Origin: Ligustrum vulgare
Lineage: Eukaryota; Streptophyta; Magnoliopsida; Lamiales; Oleaceae
Length of the DNA stretch: 64,000 bases
Direction of reading: 5' to 3'
Assembly (NCBI GenBank): GCA_963555705.1
Contig: OY743183.1
Coordinates: forward strand, 44,877,466 to 44,941,465
Part shown: piece after piece, positions 34,184 to 46,029 of the stretch
How positions within the stretch are numbered: position 1 is the stretch's first letter
Layout of the letters: each line of letters starts with the position of its first letter
Position numbers and translations under genes: made by a program
Notes under the pieces: generated by a model
Told to the model about the DNA's origin: nothing
Databases searched by the model: none
Seen by the model: the letters and a program-made list of their open reading frames with translations, nothing else

Positions 34184-35159
34184 TGATGAGATTCCGGTCG
34201 GGGAATCTCGTCGAACACGCGGAATAACGACAATTAAAACTTAGGAAAGATCTAAATCAGAACTGACACAAGACAAACAACGAAAATAAGGATAGAACGA
34301 CGGTAAAACATTGACCTGACAATCACGACGCAATTTATGGCGATGCGGATTGAAGAACCAAGATTGGTGAACGGCACAAGGACTTGTCAATTTTCTTGAT
34401 AAGTTTCGAATTCGTAAACGCCACAAATATTCTTGCGAATATTTGATTAGTTTGCTGGAAGAACGCCACAAAGATCGGATCTTAGATAAGTTCAAGAAAA
34501 AGGGAATAAATTCAACCTCTCAATTTTGGAGAATCCTCTCACAAATTTTATTAATAAAACTTAACTTTTTTTACAATGAATTGAAAAAGCGTATAAATAA
34601 GCAAAATAACCTAGCATCTAATTTACTCAAAATAGAATTCTAATTAGATTAAAATTCTAAAATTGAAAAATAACAAAAAACTAAAAAGGAAATAAAATAA
34701 TTATAAAATTCCGGAAAATCTGGCGCTGCTTGTTTACGGCCGTGACGAAATCTCTTACGGTCGTAAAGGCCTTTCTGATTAAATTTATGTTATTTTTTAC
34801 GGTCGTGACACAATGCTTACGGCCGTGAAATTCCTTTAGTTTGCATGTTACGGCCGTAACTTCCAGGCTTACTGTCGTAAGCCTCGTTCTGCCAAAATTC
34901 ATCATTTTTCCTCGTTAATTGATTACGGCCGTGATTGTTAGATTTACGGCCGTGAATATAGGGGTTACGGCCGTGAAGGTCTTCTTTTACGGCCGTAATG
35001 GATTTTCTGCATAAATAATTTCTTTTACTCGATTCGGTTCGATCCGTCCCTCTTCTCGGCTCGACTCCAACACGGAACTTACTCCGTTTTGCACGTAGAT
35101 CACTATCATATTGCCGATGGCTCGACTTCGCCCTTCGATGCCTAGTCCGGATCACATCA
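34184..35159 (-). repeat. 3' LTR of the gypsy, with TTACGGCCGTRA array
   Basis: TG...CA ends. Between about 34730 and 35000 it holds ten copies of the palindrome-like TTACGGCCGT(A/G)A, several with one change such as TTACGGTCGTAA. Confidence 0.92.
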
Positions 35160-35169
35160 TACTCCCTCT

Positions 35170-37285
35170 CTTGAAAAGGATTCGACCTCGAATCCATTTT
35201 TGGTCGGCTTTTCAAGCTCCTCCTGCTTTCCTGGGCTCGATGATCATTTTTAAGCTTCGTGCAGTCCTTTAGACTCTTGGGCTGCTTATTCTGGCCAATA
35301 AATTTCTGCCCCGTCTTAAATCCATGGCTTGATTTATGTCCCTGCAAAATAGATTTTAAAGAACTGGGGAGGGAATTGTTAGCTCGGTTAAGTGCAAGGT
35401 GTGGATCCCTGTACAACAACCTATGTGCAAATAAACTCAATTTTGGGGTGGACTCTCTTTTCTTTTTGCACTCATTCTCTCCTTTTTCTGAGGTCGTGGT
35501 CTCAACTCTCTTGTTTTCAACTTTCACACCCTCTCCTTTTTCTAAGATCGTGGCCTTAACACTCTTATTTCTTTTTTCAAACTCACTTTTGATTTTCAAT
35601 TGATCATTTTGAGCTTCTTTTGGAGATAACGGCACAAGTGTAAATTTCTTCCCACCCTTCACAAATGAATATTGATTCTTAAACCCATCATGCACTACCC
35701 TCCTGTCATGTTGCCAGGGTCGCCCCAACAATATATGACCAACATGCATAGGTACCACGTCACAGACCATCTCATCCTTATAACTCCCGATGGCAAAATT
35801 GACCCTAACCTGCTTATTTACCTTAATTTCCCCTGACTCGGTCAGCCATTGCAATTTATAAGGGTTTGGATGTTTCATCAAGTTTAAACCCAATTTATTA
35901 ATCAACATTGTACTAACCACATTAGTACAACTTCCCCCGTCAATCACCATACCACAAGTCTTTTTGCCCACCAAGCACCTAGTATGAAAAAGATTATCCC
36001 TTTGCTCACCAATTTCATCCACCCTAGTTCTAGCACTAAGGACACGCCGATTAACAAGTGATTCTTTTTCAGGATAGGTCAATCCTTCCTCATCACTACT
36101 ACTAGCTCCAGCTTCCACTAACGTAGGCATTCTCTTAAATTCATCCTCGGAACTTTCACCATTATCACGCAAGATCATTAGCTTCCTATTTGGACACTGG
36201 GATGCTATATGACCCATACCCAAGCACTTAAAACACTTAATATTTCTATCCCGAGTAGTTTGAGAATCAGAAATATTTTTACCTTTCGTTGTAGGCTCCT
36301 CCTTCCCTTTCGGGTTATGTTCAACGTTGGATTCCTGCTTAGGTTGTGATGTAGGATAAGATGGTGAGTGTCTTGCTGCCCCCTTTCTCCTTAGCTGTTT
36401 TTCCACCTTCATGGCCATATGCACCATATCTTCCAGCTCCACATAATGTTGCAGCTCAATGACATAGGCAATATCTCTATTCAGCCCACTCAGAAACCTA
36501 GCAATCGTAGCTTCCCGATCCTCCACCACGTTAGCCCGAATCATCGCCACCTCCATATCCTTATGATAATCTTCTACACTCCTCGACCCCTAAGTCATAC
36601 CCTGCAGCCTCTGATAAATATCCCTATAATAATGAGTCGGCACAAACCGCTTCCTCATTATGGTTTTTAATTCACCCCAAGTTTCCACTGGCTCCTCAAG
36701 GTTCCTCCTCCTACCCGTCACTAATTGATCCCACCAAATATTTGCGTAATCGGTGAATTCAATAACGGCTAATTTCACCTTCTTCTTTTCCGAATAATTA
36801 TTATAATCAAAAAGCCGTTCGACCTTTGTCTCCCAATCCAAGTACGCCTCCGGATCACTCCTACCCTGGAACGATGGTAATTTCACTTTAATTTTTCCAA
36901 GGTCGTCATCAACAACATCTGTACCCCCACGATACCTCCTAGCATCATGACGCTCCCTATCATGCCTCTGCTCATACCTATCTCATCTATCCCTCCTTCG
37001 CATACTACCTAAAGATATACTGCCACTTTCACTGCCCATGTCTTCATTATCCACACCAACCTCACGTCTATTACCTCTCCTAACCCGAGAACCATCATGA
37101 GATTGATCACGAGGTCTTTGTTCATTTTCTGCACCTCGATTCTCCATCTGTACCATAAATCTCTCAAATTGTGCCCTCATTGCTGCAATATCACCATTAC
37201 CCTGTTCATCCTTTCTATTCACACCCCTGGGCTGTTTCCTGTCTCCAACAGAAGATGAAGATGTGGAAACCTCTCTATCAGACAT
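35170..37285 (-). pseudogene. Gypsy Gag-protease polyprotein, two in-frame stops
   Basis: A single frame runs from the ATG at 37285 (MSDREVSTSSSSVG) through the capsid domain (LPSFQGRSDPEAYLDWE, WWDQL, RKRFVPTHYYRD) and the CCHC knuckle CFKCLGMGHIASQCPNRK. Next comes a retropepsin-like protease with GMVIDGGSCTNVVS and HILLGRPWQHD, the catalytic region being DGG. A Lys/Arg-rich tail follows. Stops at about 36983 (TGA, likely from CGA) and 36588 (TAG, likely from CAG) interrupt it; both fit C-to-T change. The frame runs on into the LTR. Gag would pack the RNA; protease would process Gag and a missing Pol. Confidence 0.85.
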
Positions 37286-37567
37286 TTTTAAGACACGAAC
37301 AAGGAAATTCGGAATATTTAGGAAATATTTGGAATTTTCGGATTTTTTTTTATAATCTGCCAGAGAAACTACGAGTATGGCAGAAAAAACGGAATTGGAT
37401 TTGGACGAAAAACGAAGAAGAAAAACACTTTTGAATTTTTGGGACTGACTCTTATGGATCAAACTGAAAAAAATTATGATTGACACGAAAAACGCGAAGA
37501 ACACGAAAAAAATCAAGAAAATCAAGAAACGCAAGAATCTGAAATAGATCCAAGCTCTGATACCAGA

Positions 37568-38548
37568 TGATGAGATCCCGGTCGGGGAATCTCGTCGAAC
37601 ACGCGGAATAACGACAATTAAAACCTAGGAAAGATCTAAATCAGAACTGACACAAGACAAACAACGAAAATAAGGATAGAACGACGGTAAAACCTTGACC
37701 CGACAATCACGACGCAATTTATGGCGATGCGGATTGAAGAATCAAGATTGGTGAACGGCACAAGGACTTGTCAATTTCTTTGATAAGTTTCGAATTCGGA
37801 AACGCCACAAATATTCTTGCGAATTTTTGATTAGTTTGCTGGAAGAACGTCACAAAGATCGGATCTTTGATAAGTTCAAGAAAAAGGGAATAAACTCAAC
37901 CTCTCAATTTTGGAGAATTATCTCACAAATTTTATTAATCAAACTTAACTTAACTTTCTTTATAATGAATTGAAAAAACGTATAAATAAGCAAAATAACC
38001 TAGCATCTAATTTATTCAAAATAAAATTCTAATTAGACTAAAATTCTAAAATAGGAAAATAACAAAAAACTAAAAAGGAAATAAAATAATTATAAAATTC
38101 CGGAAAATCTGGCGCTGCTTGTTTACGGCCGTGACGAAATCTCTTACAGCCGTAAAGACCTTTCTGATTAAATTTATGTTATTCTTTACGGTCGTGACAC
38201 AATGCTTACGGTCGTGAAATTCCTTTAGTTTGCATGTTACGGCCGTAACTTCCAGGCTTACGGCCGTAAGCCTCGTTCTACCAAAATTCATCATTTTTCC
38301 TCGTTAATTGATTACAACCGTGATTGTTAGATTTACGGCCGTGAATATAGGGGTTACGGCCGTGAAGGTCTTCTTTTACGGCCGTAATGGATTTTCTGCA
38401 TAAATAATTTCTTTTACTCGATTCGGCTCGATCCGTCCCTCTTCTCGGCTCGACCCCAACACCGAACTTACTCCGTTTTGCACGTAGATCACTATCATAT
38501 TGCCGATGGCTCGACTTCGCCCTTCGATGCCTGGTCCGGATCACATCA
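37568..38548 (-). repeat. 5' LTR of the gypsy, with TTACGGCCGTRA array
   Basis: Differs from the other LTR by a small number of substitutions and short indels. The same ten-fold TTACGGCCGTRA array lies at about 38120-38390. Confidence 0.92.
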
Positions 38549-38928
38549 AATCATGTCGTAAGTTGTCATGTGTAAATAGTTAGTTAGTCTCATATATTAA
38601 TTGTGATCAATCTATCCTTCAATTTTTAACACATTTTGAATATGCAAAGCATGTGACATAACCACTCTATTTCAATTTCTGTAAGTATATTTTTTAAACA
38701 TGCTTTAACTTTGATATATCACTACTGTGCTGGAAGGGAAAAGGGAAAGGATAATGTACGAGAATTAATTTTTCTTTTTCCCCCCTCTCATTTGAAAATA
38801 GAGATCAAATATTAATATTTCTGGATATAGGTGAAAATTGTTATACATGTGAGGAAAATATGTATGAATTTTAATGTTTCTCCCTTTTATGTTCTATTTT
38901 ACTGTACTTATTTTGCTCATTTTGGAAG

Positions 38929-40041
38929 ATGAGTAGCTATCGACCAACTAGAGGACGAGGGAGTAGCTCTAAATCACGAGTAAGATCTGCGTCTACCCGT
39001 AGAGACGAGACAAGGGATCTAGAGAATGAGATGGACACAAGTCATGGAGATGAAAATGTTAGACTCGGTAATACCCCCGATGAGAATAGGGAGGAGGATG
39101 AGTCTCCTAAAGAGAGGAGAGTTAAGCGAAGAGGTTCTAATCATGGAACTCCTCTCCCTGATTCTCTAGGCCAGCGGACATCCATTTTCTTAAGAACATT
39201 AAGAAGATACATTTTCTTGTAACAATTGATGCTTTGATTTAATATTCCATTTCATTCGTAATTTCTTTACATTTCTTGTTGAAATCAGTTTTGATAATCC
39301 AGCGACGAGTCGAGAAATAGGTTGCATTTTGAGGGGATTTCTAGGTGGAAAGGACATGTGCTACACTGATGTGCCAAAGGAGTCTGAAGCTAACATGTTC
39401 AAGGCTTTTACGGTTACTTCACTAATAATTTGATAACTTATGATTACATAGTTGTGTGACATGTACTTATTGTTCAAAATTTATTCACAATTATTTTTCT
39501 AATTGTCTTAAAATAAATTTAAATGGCCCAACAATCAAGATCATGAAGTGTATAGGGTCTTTCGCAACATAGCTTCCAGTCGGATACGAGATATTTTGCA
39601 TGAAGCACGAGAAAGCGCAATACAAGAGTCACATTCAAACAATCCCATAGGTTGGAGGCCGTACAAGCCAGTATGGATTGATGATTGCGACTGGATCAAG
39701 TTAATAGAGTACTGGAATACTGAGGAATGGCAAAAGAAATCTAAAATCAACTCAAAAAACCGAGCCTCCACTGCTAGGGGTGAACAACCTAAACACACTG
39801 CAGGTTCAGTAACTTATGCAGTGGACGAGGATCGTATGGTAATATTTTTACTCTTCATGTTATTTCTCATGATTTATATTTTATAGTTCAGTCTTAAAAT
39901 TTTATCTTGTATAGACCGAGGAACTAGGTCGCCGGCTAACACCATTGGAGCTTTTTATACGGACACACACTACAGAATCTGGAGATTTTATAGACAACAG
40001 AGCTCAAGATTTGCACGTACAACTAATGGAAAGATACTATT
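38929..40041 (+). pseudogene. CACTA second gene (Transposase_24 / plant Ptta-En/Spm type)
   Basis: Exon-like pieces: 38929-about 39190 (basic/acidic N-terminus, MSSYRPTRGRGSSSK); 39289-about 39410 (SREIGCILRGFLGG, after a CAG acceptor); about 39520-39838 (RVFRNIASSRIRDIL, KPVWIDDCDWIKLIEYWNTE, NRAST, HTAGSV); 39915-40041 (TEELGRRLTPLELFIRTHTT). The W..L..YW....F...S....NR and H..GS blocks define the family. It is thought to bind subterminal repeats. It stops at 40041, where LTR-like sequence begins. Confidence 0.72.
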
Positions 40042-40740
40042 AAAAATAAATGTAGGACATTAAATATAAATTCAAATACTCAATATTAAATGACAATAAT
40101 CATAAATTAAAGTGCTTGAAATTAAATAGCGCAAAATATATAAATAAATTTAAAATAACTAAGTGAAGTTAAACTACATCAATCATCCCAACAAGTAAAA
40201 TTTAGCTATTCATGCATTTGAAAATAAAAATAACAATAAGCATTAAAATTAAAACCTGAATTTGAATGGAAGAATTTGAATTTGCATCGCTGATTGATTG
40301 CGTCCAGCCGCAACCTACTACTTGAATGCGTCCAGCCTCAACCTCCCTTAGCCTGCAACCATGCTCATTCGTCTCCTCCCACAACAGAAACTGAAAATGG
40401 CTGAAATTGCTTCTTTCTTTCTTGGCAGTTGCAGTCACCAGCAAGAAGTGCAGTTCTTCCTCTCTGTTTCTGGACTCGCTGAGTTCTTCCTTCCTTAATA
40501 ACCAGCTCCAGCAACAGCAGTTCCTCCAGAATCAGCATCCCCTAACCAGCAGCAACCAGCTATTGCACCAATAGCTTCCTCAGCCGACAGCAGATCAGAT
40601 GTTACTCCTTCACCGACGCAACAGCAGCACCAGATTCCAGCAACCACTGCAGTAGCAGTTGGCATCAACCTCAACTTGGCAGCAACAGCGTCACCAGAAG
40701 CTGCAGCAGTGTCACCCTACTGAAATCTTCTGTTTCATGC
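40042..40740 (-). repeat. Gypsy-type LTR copy, truncated
   Basis: About 690 bp closely match 46335-47010 in the same orientation. On the minus strand it contains CATGAATAGCTAAATTTTACTTGTTGGGATG, typical of Tat/Athila-like LTRs. Compared with 46335 it lacks the last ~300 bp of that LTR (including CTCGTGGGATCGACAACTC), joining the CACTA gene directly at 40041/40042. Both copies hold the same 80-codon minus-strand ORF (40202-40444, 46487-46729), which I do not consider a gene. Confidence 0.65.
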
Positions 40741-40741
40741 A

Positions 40742-40905
40742 TCGGCTTTTTTCATTTTTTTTTAAAGGCATTAGTGCGTCTTTTGTTTCATGCACTTGCT
40801 TTTTCGCCTTTTTATACAATAACTGATACAGCAGATAATACATTGAAAGGCATTAGTGCGTCTTCTGTTTCATGCACTTGCTTTTTCGCCTTTTATAAAA
40901 TCAAA
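40742..40905 (-). repeat. Module-end repeat, left copy (AGTGCATGAAACAGAAGACG units)
   Basis: Two full copies and one partial copy of a unit reading, on the minus strand, GGCGAAAAAGCAAGTGCATG followed by AAACAGAAGACGCACTAATGCC. The same units occur three times at 58926-59125 on the plus strand. Confidence 0.85.
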
Positions 40906-40919
40906 AATAAAAACAATAA

Positions 40920-42546
40920 TGCAGTAAAAGGAGAATGATGATGTCTCCTATATTTTTCGGACCATTGGCTTTTGTCAAATTTTATTTATTTATTTTTGTG
41001 AATGCCAAGATTAGTGCAATGTCCCTCATATGTCTTCAAAAATCAACCTTCAAACGAAATCACCCCACTTTCATCCTATTAGTTTAGACAATCCACACAA
41101 AAATTCACACACGAAATTCTTATTTGTTTCAATATCTCCTTACAACTATGCAGCCCTTCCAAACTATCCTACAATTGGTTTAAGGATCTTTAACTCTTTA
41201 AATGTTTAGGTTTAGCATGTAAGTCCAAATATTCTTAACCTAAATAGCAGTTTGAATCAAATCATGCCTTTATGATGCAATGCATAAATTTTGTGCTCAA
41301 ATAATATCAGTTTTCACATGAATAAACATAAATTAACCTAACACACAATTCTTACATCATTTGAAGTATAATACTTGATTCCAATCTAACATCGTTGTTG
41401 GCAAAGTCATCTAACCCACACAAGTACACAAAATCAACATTTTCAATTTTTTTTTACTCCATACTCAGTCATTCTAAACATATCTAATGATTTTACAAAC
41501 AGCAACAAACAGCGGATTTTTTTATTTTTTTTAATTTAATACAAAACAAACTAAAAACACACATAAAAAGCAATTTCCCTCCAAACTTAATCTAACAGTA
41601 TCCTCAATGTTAACAAAGAAAAAGTAGGAGAGATATTACCTGATCACACAGTTAACAAGAAATGCCTGGAAAAAAAAAAAAAAAACATCACAAAGAAAAA
41701 TTATTGTGAGTAAAATCAAAAGATAAGATGGCGTTCTGTTTGTATTTTCATTTTCGAAAATGTTTTATGTTTTATGTTTTTATTTTTGTTTTCAAATTTG
41801 CTGAAAACGCGTTTGGTTTGTCATTTCTGAAAATTATTTTTGAAAATGAAAGGCTGAAAAGTATGTTGTGTTTGAAATTTTGCAGAATACTACTTAAATC
41901 ATTTTTAATTAATTTGCTTACAGAATACTACTGGTTCAAATTCAAATTTCCTTTTACAATACACTGAAAATATGATTTACCTGCAACACATTAATGTGAA
42001 CATTAAGAGTCTATATTAACACAGCTTGGTCAGGTCTGGGATTTAAAGAAGCTTTGGTTCTATTAAAATTCAGAAAATGCAAGTTCTTTCAAAATCACCA
42101 GAGTCCATTTATCAAGAAATTTTTTGAAATATAACAAGAATTCTCACGTAATTTTTTTTTTTTTTTTTTTTTTTTTTTGTAATGTTGATTTTGAATTCAA
42201 TAAAACTTTATTTAGGCCTAGTTCCAAGTTAGGATAATTCTAAAAAAAACAAAAAAAACAAAAAAAAAAACTTTATTTTAAGCTTAGTGTCAAGTTAGGA
42301 TAAAAAATAAAAATAAAAAAATCTCAAAACGTGTTTTTCGTGTTTTGAACATTTTTAGTTAAAATACACACAAAAAGTCCAAAACGAAGTTTTGAACGTT
42401 TTGCGTTTTGTGTACAAATTTATTATTTTTTTTCTAAAATGTGTTTTTGAAAATGGTAAAGAGAACGCGTTTTTAGTTTTTTCGAAAATAAAAACAGAAA
42501 ACGACCTCAAAACAGCAAAGAGAACAGGGCCTAAAATTTCCACAGT
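40920..42546 (-). other. 3' non-coding part of the left module with an extra insertion
   Basis: 40920-41460 is an inverted match to the right module (56640-56930 and 58700-58920). 41640-42535 has no match there and contains repeat text (41728-41935, shared with 19396-19660) and an end AGGCCCTGTTCTCTTTGCTG on the minus strand. It is probably one or two small transposons inserted after the modules diverged. Confidence 0.5.
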
Positions 42547-43321
42547 TTATAGTCTCAATTCTAAATCAAGTTCATCCGAGTTATGTTTTTGCTCGCTGCT
42601 TTCAAGTATTGGCCATTGAATATGAGTTCCTTCATCCACTTTCTTCTTTCCCTTGCTGCTTTCGGGTAAGGTTAAATCAACATGGGCACTGGCCTCCAAT
42701 TTCCTTTTTCCCCTACCACTCACTGGTGATGACCAATCAATTTGAGCTCTGTCTGGATCTCTCACTGGAATATATGTATGTAATTTCTCAAATAACTCGT
42801 CAATAGTTGATGCAGAAATCAACATTTTCGAGCTATGGGAGAAATAAATTTTTTACCCATCATGAAATCAAGATATAATAATAAACCATAAAGAATTTAT
42901 TAACATTTAACAGTCCAATTGGTTTATTATACATATTCATTTGAGCCCAAGAGACTACGTTAAAGATTTGTTCAAGCGTACCAAAACCTCCTGGTAACAC
43001 AATGATCGCATCAGAACTAGTAATCATCAATGCCATGCGTTCATGAATGGATTTAGTTTTTACCTCATATCCTTGTGTTTTTCTAGAAACCTGTGTTAAA
43101 GGGATTGGTATTACACCAAAGGTTCTTGCTCCATGTACCTTTGTAGCTTGTGCGACACCCCATCAGTCCACAACTTCCTCCTCCATATGACAGAGTCATA
43201 TTTTTCTCTACAATTCTCATGCCTAGTGCGACTCTGGAAGCAATGTATTCGGAATCCTCTCCAAGTGTTGTTCCTCCAAATACACCAATAGTTTGATCAC
43301 ACGAATTGGGCATTTATCCAT
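42547..43321 (-). pseudogene. LOG: LOG-like phosphoribohydrolase, left (minus-strand) copy, frameshifted
   Basis: Starting at the ATG 43321 the reading passes TIGVFGGTTLGEDSEYIASR, EKNMTLSYGGGSCGLMG, an IHERMA block, the signature PGGFGTLEQ and WAQMNMYNKPIGLLNVN, then a C-terminal tail with three S-P-E-S-S-K-G-like repeats. LOG enzymes release active cytokinin bases from riboside 5'-monophosphates in the cytosol. At least three frameshifts break it (one A lost near 43290, changes near 43160 and 42880). The signature's final Glu (PGG.GT..E) is Gln. The substrate-side Arg in HER is kept here. Confidence 0.82.
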
Positions 43322-43480
43322 TAGCAGCAGTTGAAACTCGGTTGAACCTAAAATTTGAAACAAGACAAAGACAAAAGAGAAAAAGAATATAAAATATCAA
43401 AGAACAAATATGTACACGTAATTGTGATTTTGGCTCACATCTTCCTCTGATTATACGTCCAGAAACGGCTTAAACACCTT

Positions 43481-44041
43481 CTATGAGTTGGGAATATGCT
43501 TCCCATCCAATTTTCTTACAAATTGGCAAACAGGGTCTTTTTCAGTCAGATGCCCAAGACTATAAAGCTGTCGTTCAGCTCTAAATTGATTCCATAAATC
43601 GAGGATTGCAATTTGTACAAACCCACTTGGATGCGTCTCAAGAGTCGGTCGAATGTCGTCTAAAGACTCCTTGCTCAGTCCATCCTTGATGAAGGCTATT
43701 TTATCTTCTCGGTTTACAGACACGTAACCCAGTGAATGACATTTTGTGTTACAGGTCCATCTAGCACATTTATAACAAACCTGTAAACGCTTTCCTCTTC
43801 TCTTCTTCGCAAAACTACTCTTACCTAAACCAAGCATATGTTTTGTACAAAGCTCAGAAGCTTAGCCAGCAAATCGAACTTTTGCTTCGATTAACCAACG
43901 AATGTCTTCAGGCATGCCTTTGTACATTAACATCCTTAAACGCTCTTTCCTGGCTAGGTAGATTTTTTTTTTTTTTTTTTTTAATTCTTTGAAAGGATAT
44001 GTTGGGTAGTATTTGCGAATAGACAAGATTTCAGAATTCAT
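43481..44041 (-). pseudogene. Small cysteine-rich basic protein, left copy, broken
   Basis: The frame from the ATG at 44041 (MNSEILSIRKYY) runs through an A/T homopolymer into IYLARKERLRMLMYKG and EDIRWLIEAKVRFAG, then meets a stop near 43862. It reopens as GLGKSSFAKKRRGKR and the cysteine cluster CYKCARWTCNTKC, ending PNS-stop at 43481. It lies directly upstream of the LOG-like copy, same strand, as in the right module. Function unknown. Confidence 0.6.
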
Positions 44042-45598
44042 TTTTTTTTAAAGAAAATAAACATGACTGAACAAACACACAAATGTAAAACTCGAAATCA
44101 AACAAACACACAAATGTAAAAACTTAAACAAAAAGCACTCAAGAAGAAAGAAAAATAATAAATACCTAAGAAGAATGAAGAAGAAAGAGAGAAAAATATG
44201 AAGAAGTGAGATGTTGAATTGAAGAAAGAAAGAGAACTGAAGTCGTGAGTTGTGTATTTCCAAAGTATGAAATGATCGTTTACATAGATAAAATTCCAGC
44301 ACTATTCAATCTACCAATCAGTAAAAGAATAGAGCGTCTGACGAATTTTTCCCTTAGCTGGCCTTTCACTCACACGATATCCCATAAAGCTGTTGTCTTT
44401 TGACCACTTTTCCAGCATTCGAGAGAAAATGTACTCGACATACATAATAATTAATTACAAAACCCCATAAAGCTCTGCCCTTTTGACCTCTTTTTATGAC
44501 GTTGAGAAAAGTTGTTGGTTAATACGCTAAAAAACAAATATAATGTGTCTCACAGCTCGAGAAAGTTATCTAACTCCAGAATTTTTTTTTCTTTTTTTTT
44601 TCAATTTTTTTTTTTAAAAAAAAATTATTTCATCTCAAATCTCAAAAACTTTATCTAACTTTCTCCTTTAATTTTTTTTTTTTGTTCAAATCTTACTCTG
44701 AAAAAAAATAAAAATAAATAACATAACATAAAAAATAAATAAATAAATACATAATAAAACAAAATCAAAGTAAGATGCAAGAATTTACTAGACATCGCAA
44801 GAAGTGGTAGTGCACTCATAATTAGTCTTTGGCATGTCAAAATCTCATGTCAAAAGAGTTTTAAGCAAATATTTGACTTTGAAAGTTTGATATGAGTATG
44901 TGCTAGAATTAAATGAGAATGTATTAGAGCTATTTTCACAATACCCAACTTGAAGAAAATACGTGTGGAATATCGAGATTTGTGTCCAACCAACTTATTT
45001 GCAATGAAATAAATAAAATGCAAGAAAATAAATAAAATGCAAATATTAAAAAAAAAAAAAAAGTAAAGGATAGAGAATGGGTTACCTCCCATTAAGCGCT
45101 TATTTCAAGGTCATTAGCTCGACTCCCCGCATAAGCATTTCATGGCACTCTAAACATAGCTTTCGATTTCTTGCCCATTTTGCTTATTTTGTCTTTGCTC
45201 CACTCTTCATTGATTCTCCAAATTTGCACAAAGTCATAGGATTTGTCTATTCTATCCAATTCAAACTCAACTAAATAGACTTGCACTTCATCAAGTGGTT
45301 AAATCACAAAATTAATTATTGGACAATCGATGAAGTTGAGAGAATTTGTTTTGATCTCTTCCTCGTTAATTGCCAATTCTTCATGTGATTCTTGTGTGAT
45401 TAAATTTTAATTCTCTTCAAGCTCATCTCCATTAGTTGATATTTCCTCGGATTGAATGACCAATTCAAAATTTGAATCCATGGGCAACATCAAGTTTTTC
45501 CTATTAATCCCCAAGAGTGGATTATACCCCCACATTTTAAATCCTTCCCAGAATATTGTATCTCCCATAGGCATATCATCCTTATCCAGCTTGGAAAG
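44042..45598 (-). other. Leader and promoter-side region of the left module
   Basis: 44042-44440 is an inverted match to the right module's promoter and leader (54300-54660), but the TATA box is changed (TCTATGTAAAC). Further upstream (45060-45110) is GCGCTTAATGGGAGGTAACC on the minus strand, a word found after pol in Athila/Tat gypsy elements. Homopolymer-rich; no gene. Confidence 0.5.
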
Positions 45599-45895
45599 CT
45601 AATTATAATACTTTGCGAGTACCTTTTTATTAAAAAATGGCGGACCATTTCCCACAAGAGTAATGTCCCCATCACAATCTTCCGGTACACAATCTCCTAA
45701 GAACATGTAACTAACATCAGATGTGTCAATTATTTGTTTTCGACAATTCAAATATAGTCTAAACTTAAGAAGCTTCGACTTAATCAAACTATTGCACGAA
45801 AACAAACATTGTCCATTACAATGTATCTTGTAACAAATTTCACAACTTGAATATTCTTCAAGCATGTATTCATCACCCATGTTGAGATTGTTCAT
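45599..45895 (-). CDS. Unknown ORF within the left gypsy-like element
   Basis: 98 codons starting MNNLNMGDEYMLEEYSSCEI and ending VGNGPPFFNKKVLAKYYN, with several Cys and acidic residues. It lies just inside the presumed 5' LTR on the minus strand, where gag would be, but I see no gag motif. Probably a decayed retroelement ORF. Confidence 0.3.
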   Translation of the reverse strand: MNNLNMGDEYMLEEYSSCEICYKIHCNGQCLFSCNSLIKSKLLKFRLYLNCRKQIIDTSDVSYMFLGDCVPEDCDGDITLVGNGPPFFNKKVLAKYYN

Positions 45896-46029
45896 TGCAA
45901 TTCTTTTCTTATTTTGCCAATGTTAAAATCAAATATGCATAGAAAGAAAATCAAACACAAGAAAGATTAGAATAGTGATGGCAAATCAAAGGTAACAAAA
46001 TAAAATATAAAATAAAAATTGTTAAAACT

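Larger units (their letters stand above)
34184..38548 (-). mobile_element. Ty3/gypsy element, gag-protease only, well preserved
   Basis: Two long LTRs (976 and 981 bp) are nearly identical. A perfect 5-bp duplication AATCA flanks the element (34179-34183, 38549-38553). The primer-binding site TGGTATCAGAGC is the complement of 37554-37565. The polypurine tract AAGAGAGGGAGTA is the complement of 35160-35172. Transcription would run right to left. The 2.4-kb interior encodes Gag and protease but no reverse transcriptase or integrase, so mobilisation would need a partner. High LTR identity makes this one of the youngest insertions in the window. Confidence 0.93.
23235..40041 (+). mobile_element. 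CACTA (En/Spm) element, decayed and multiply interrupted; right end lost
   Basis: It starts with the terminus CACTACAAAATAAACAGCC at 23235, followed by a subterminal array, a TNP2-type transposase (24655-28352) and a Transposase_24-type second gene (38929-40041). Inside the span lie a second CACTA end (28439), captured gene fragments, a Helitron 3' end and a complete gypsy (34184-38548). No matching inverted terminus (...TTTTGTAGTG) was found; the element appears cut at 40041 by gypsy-type LTR sequence. That the two genes belong to one element is inferred from order and orientation. Confidence 0.55.
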
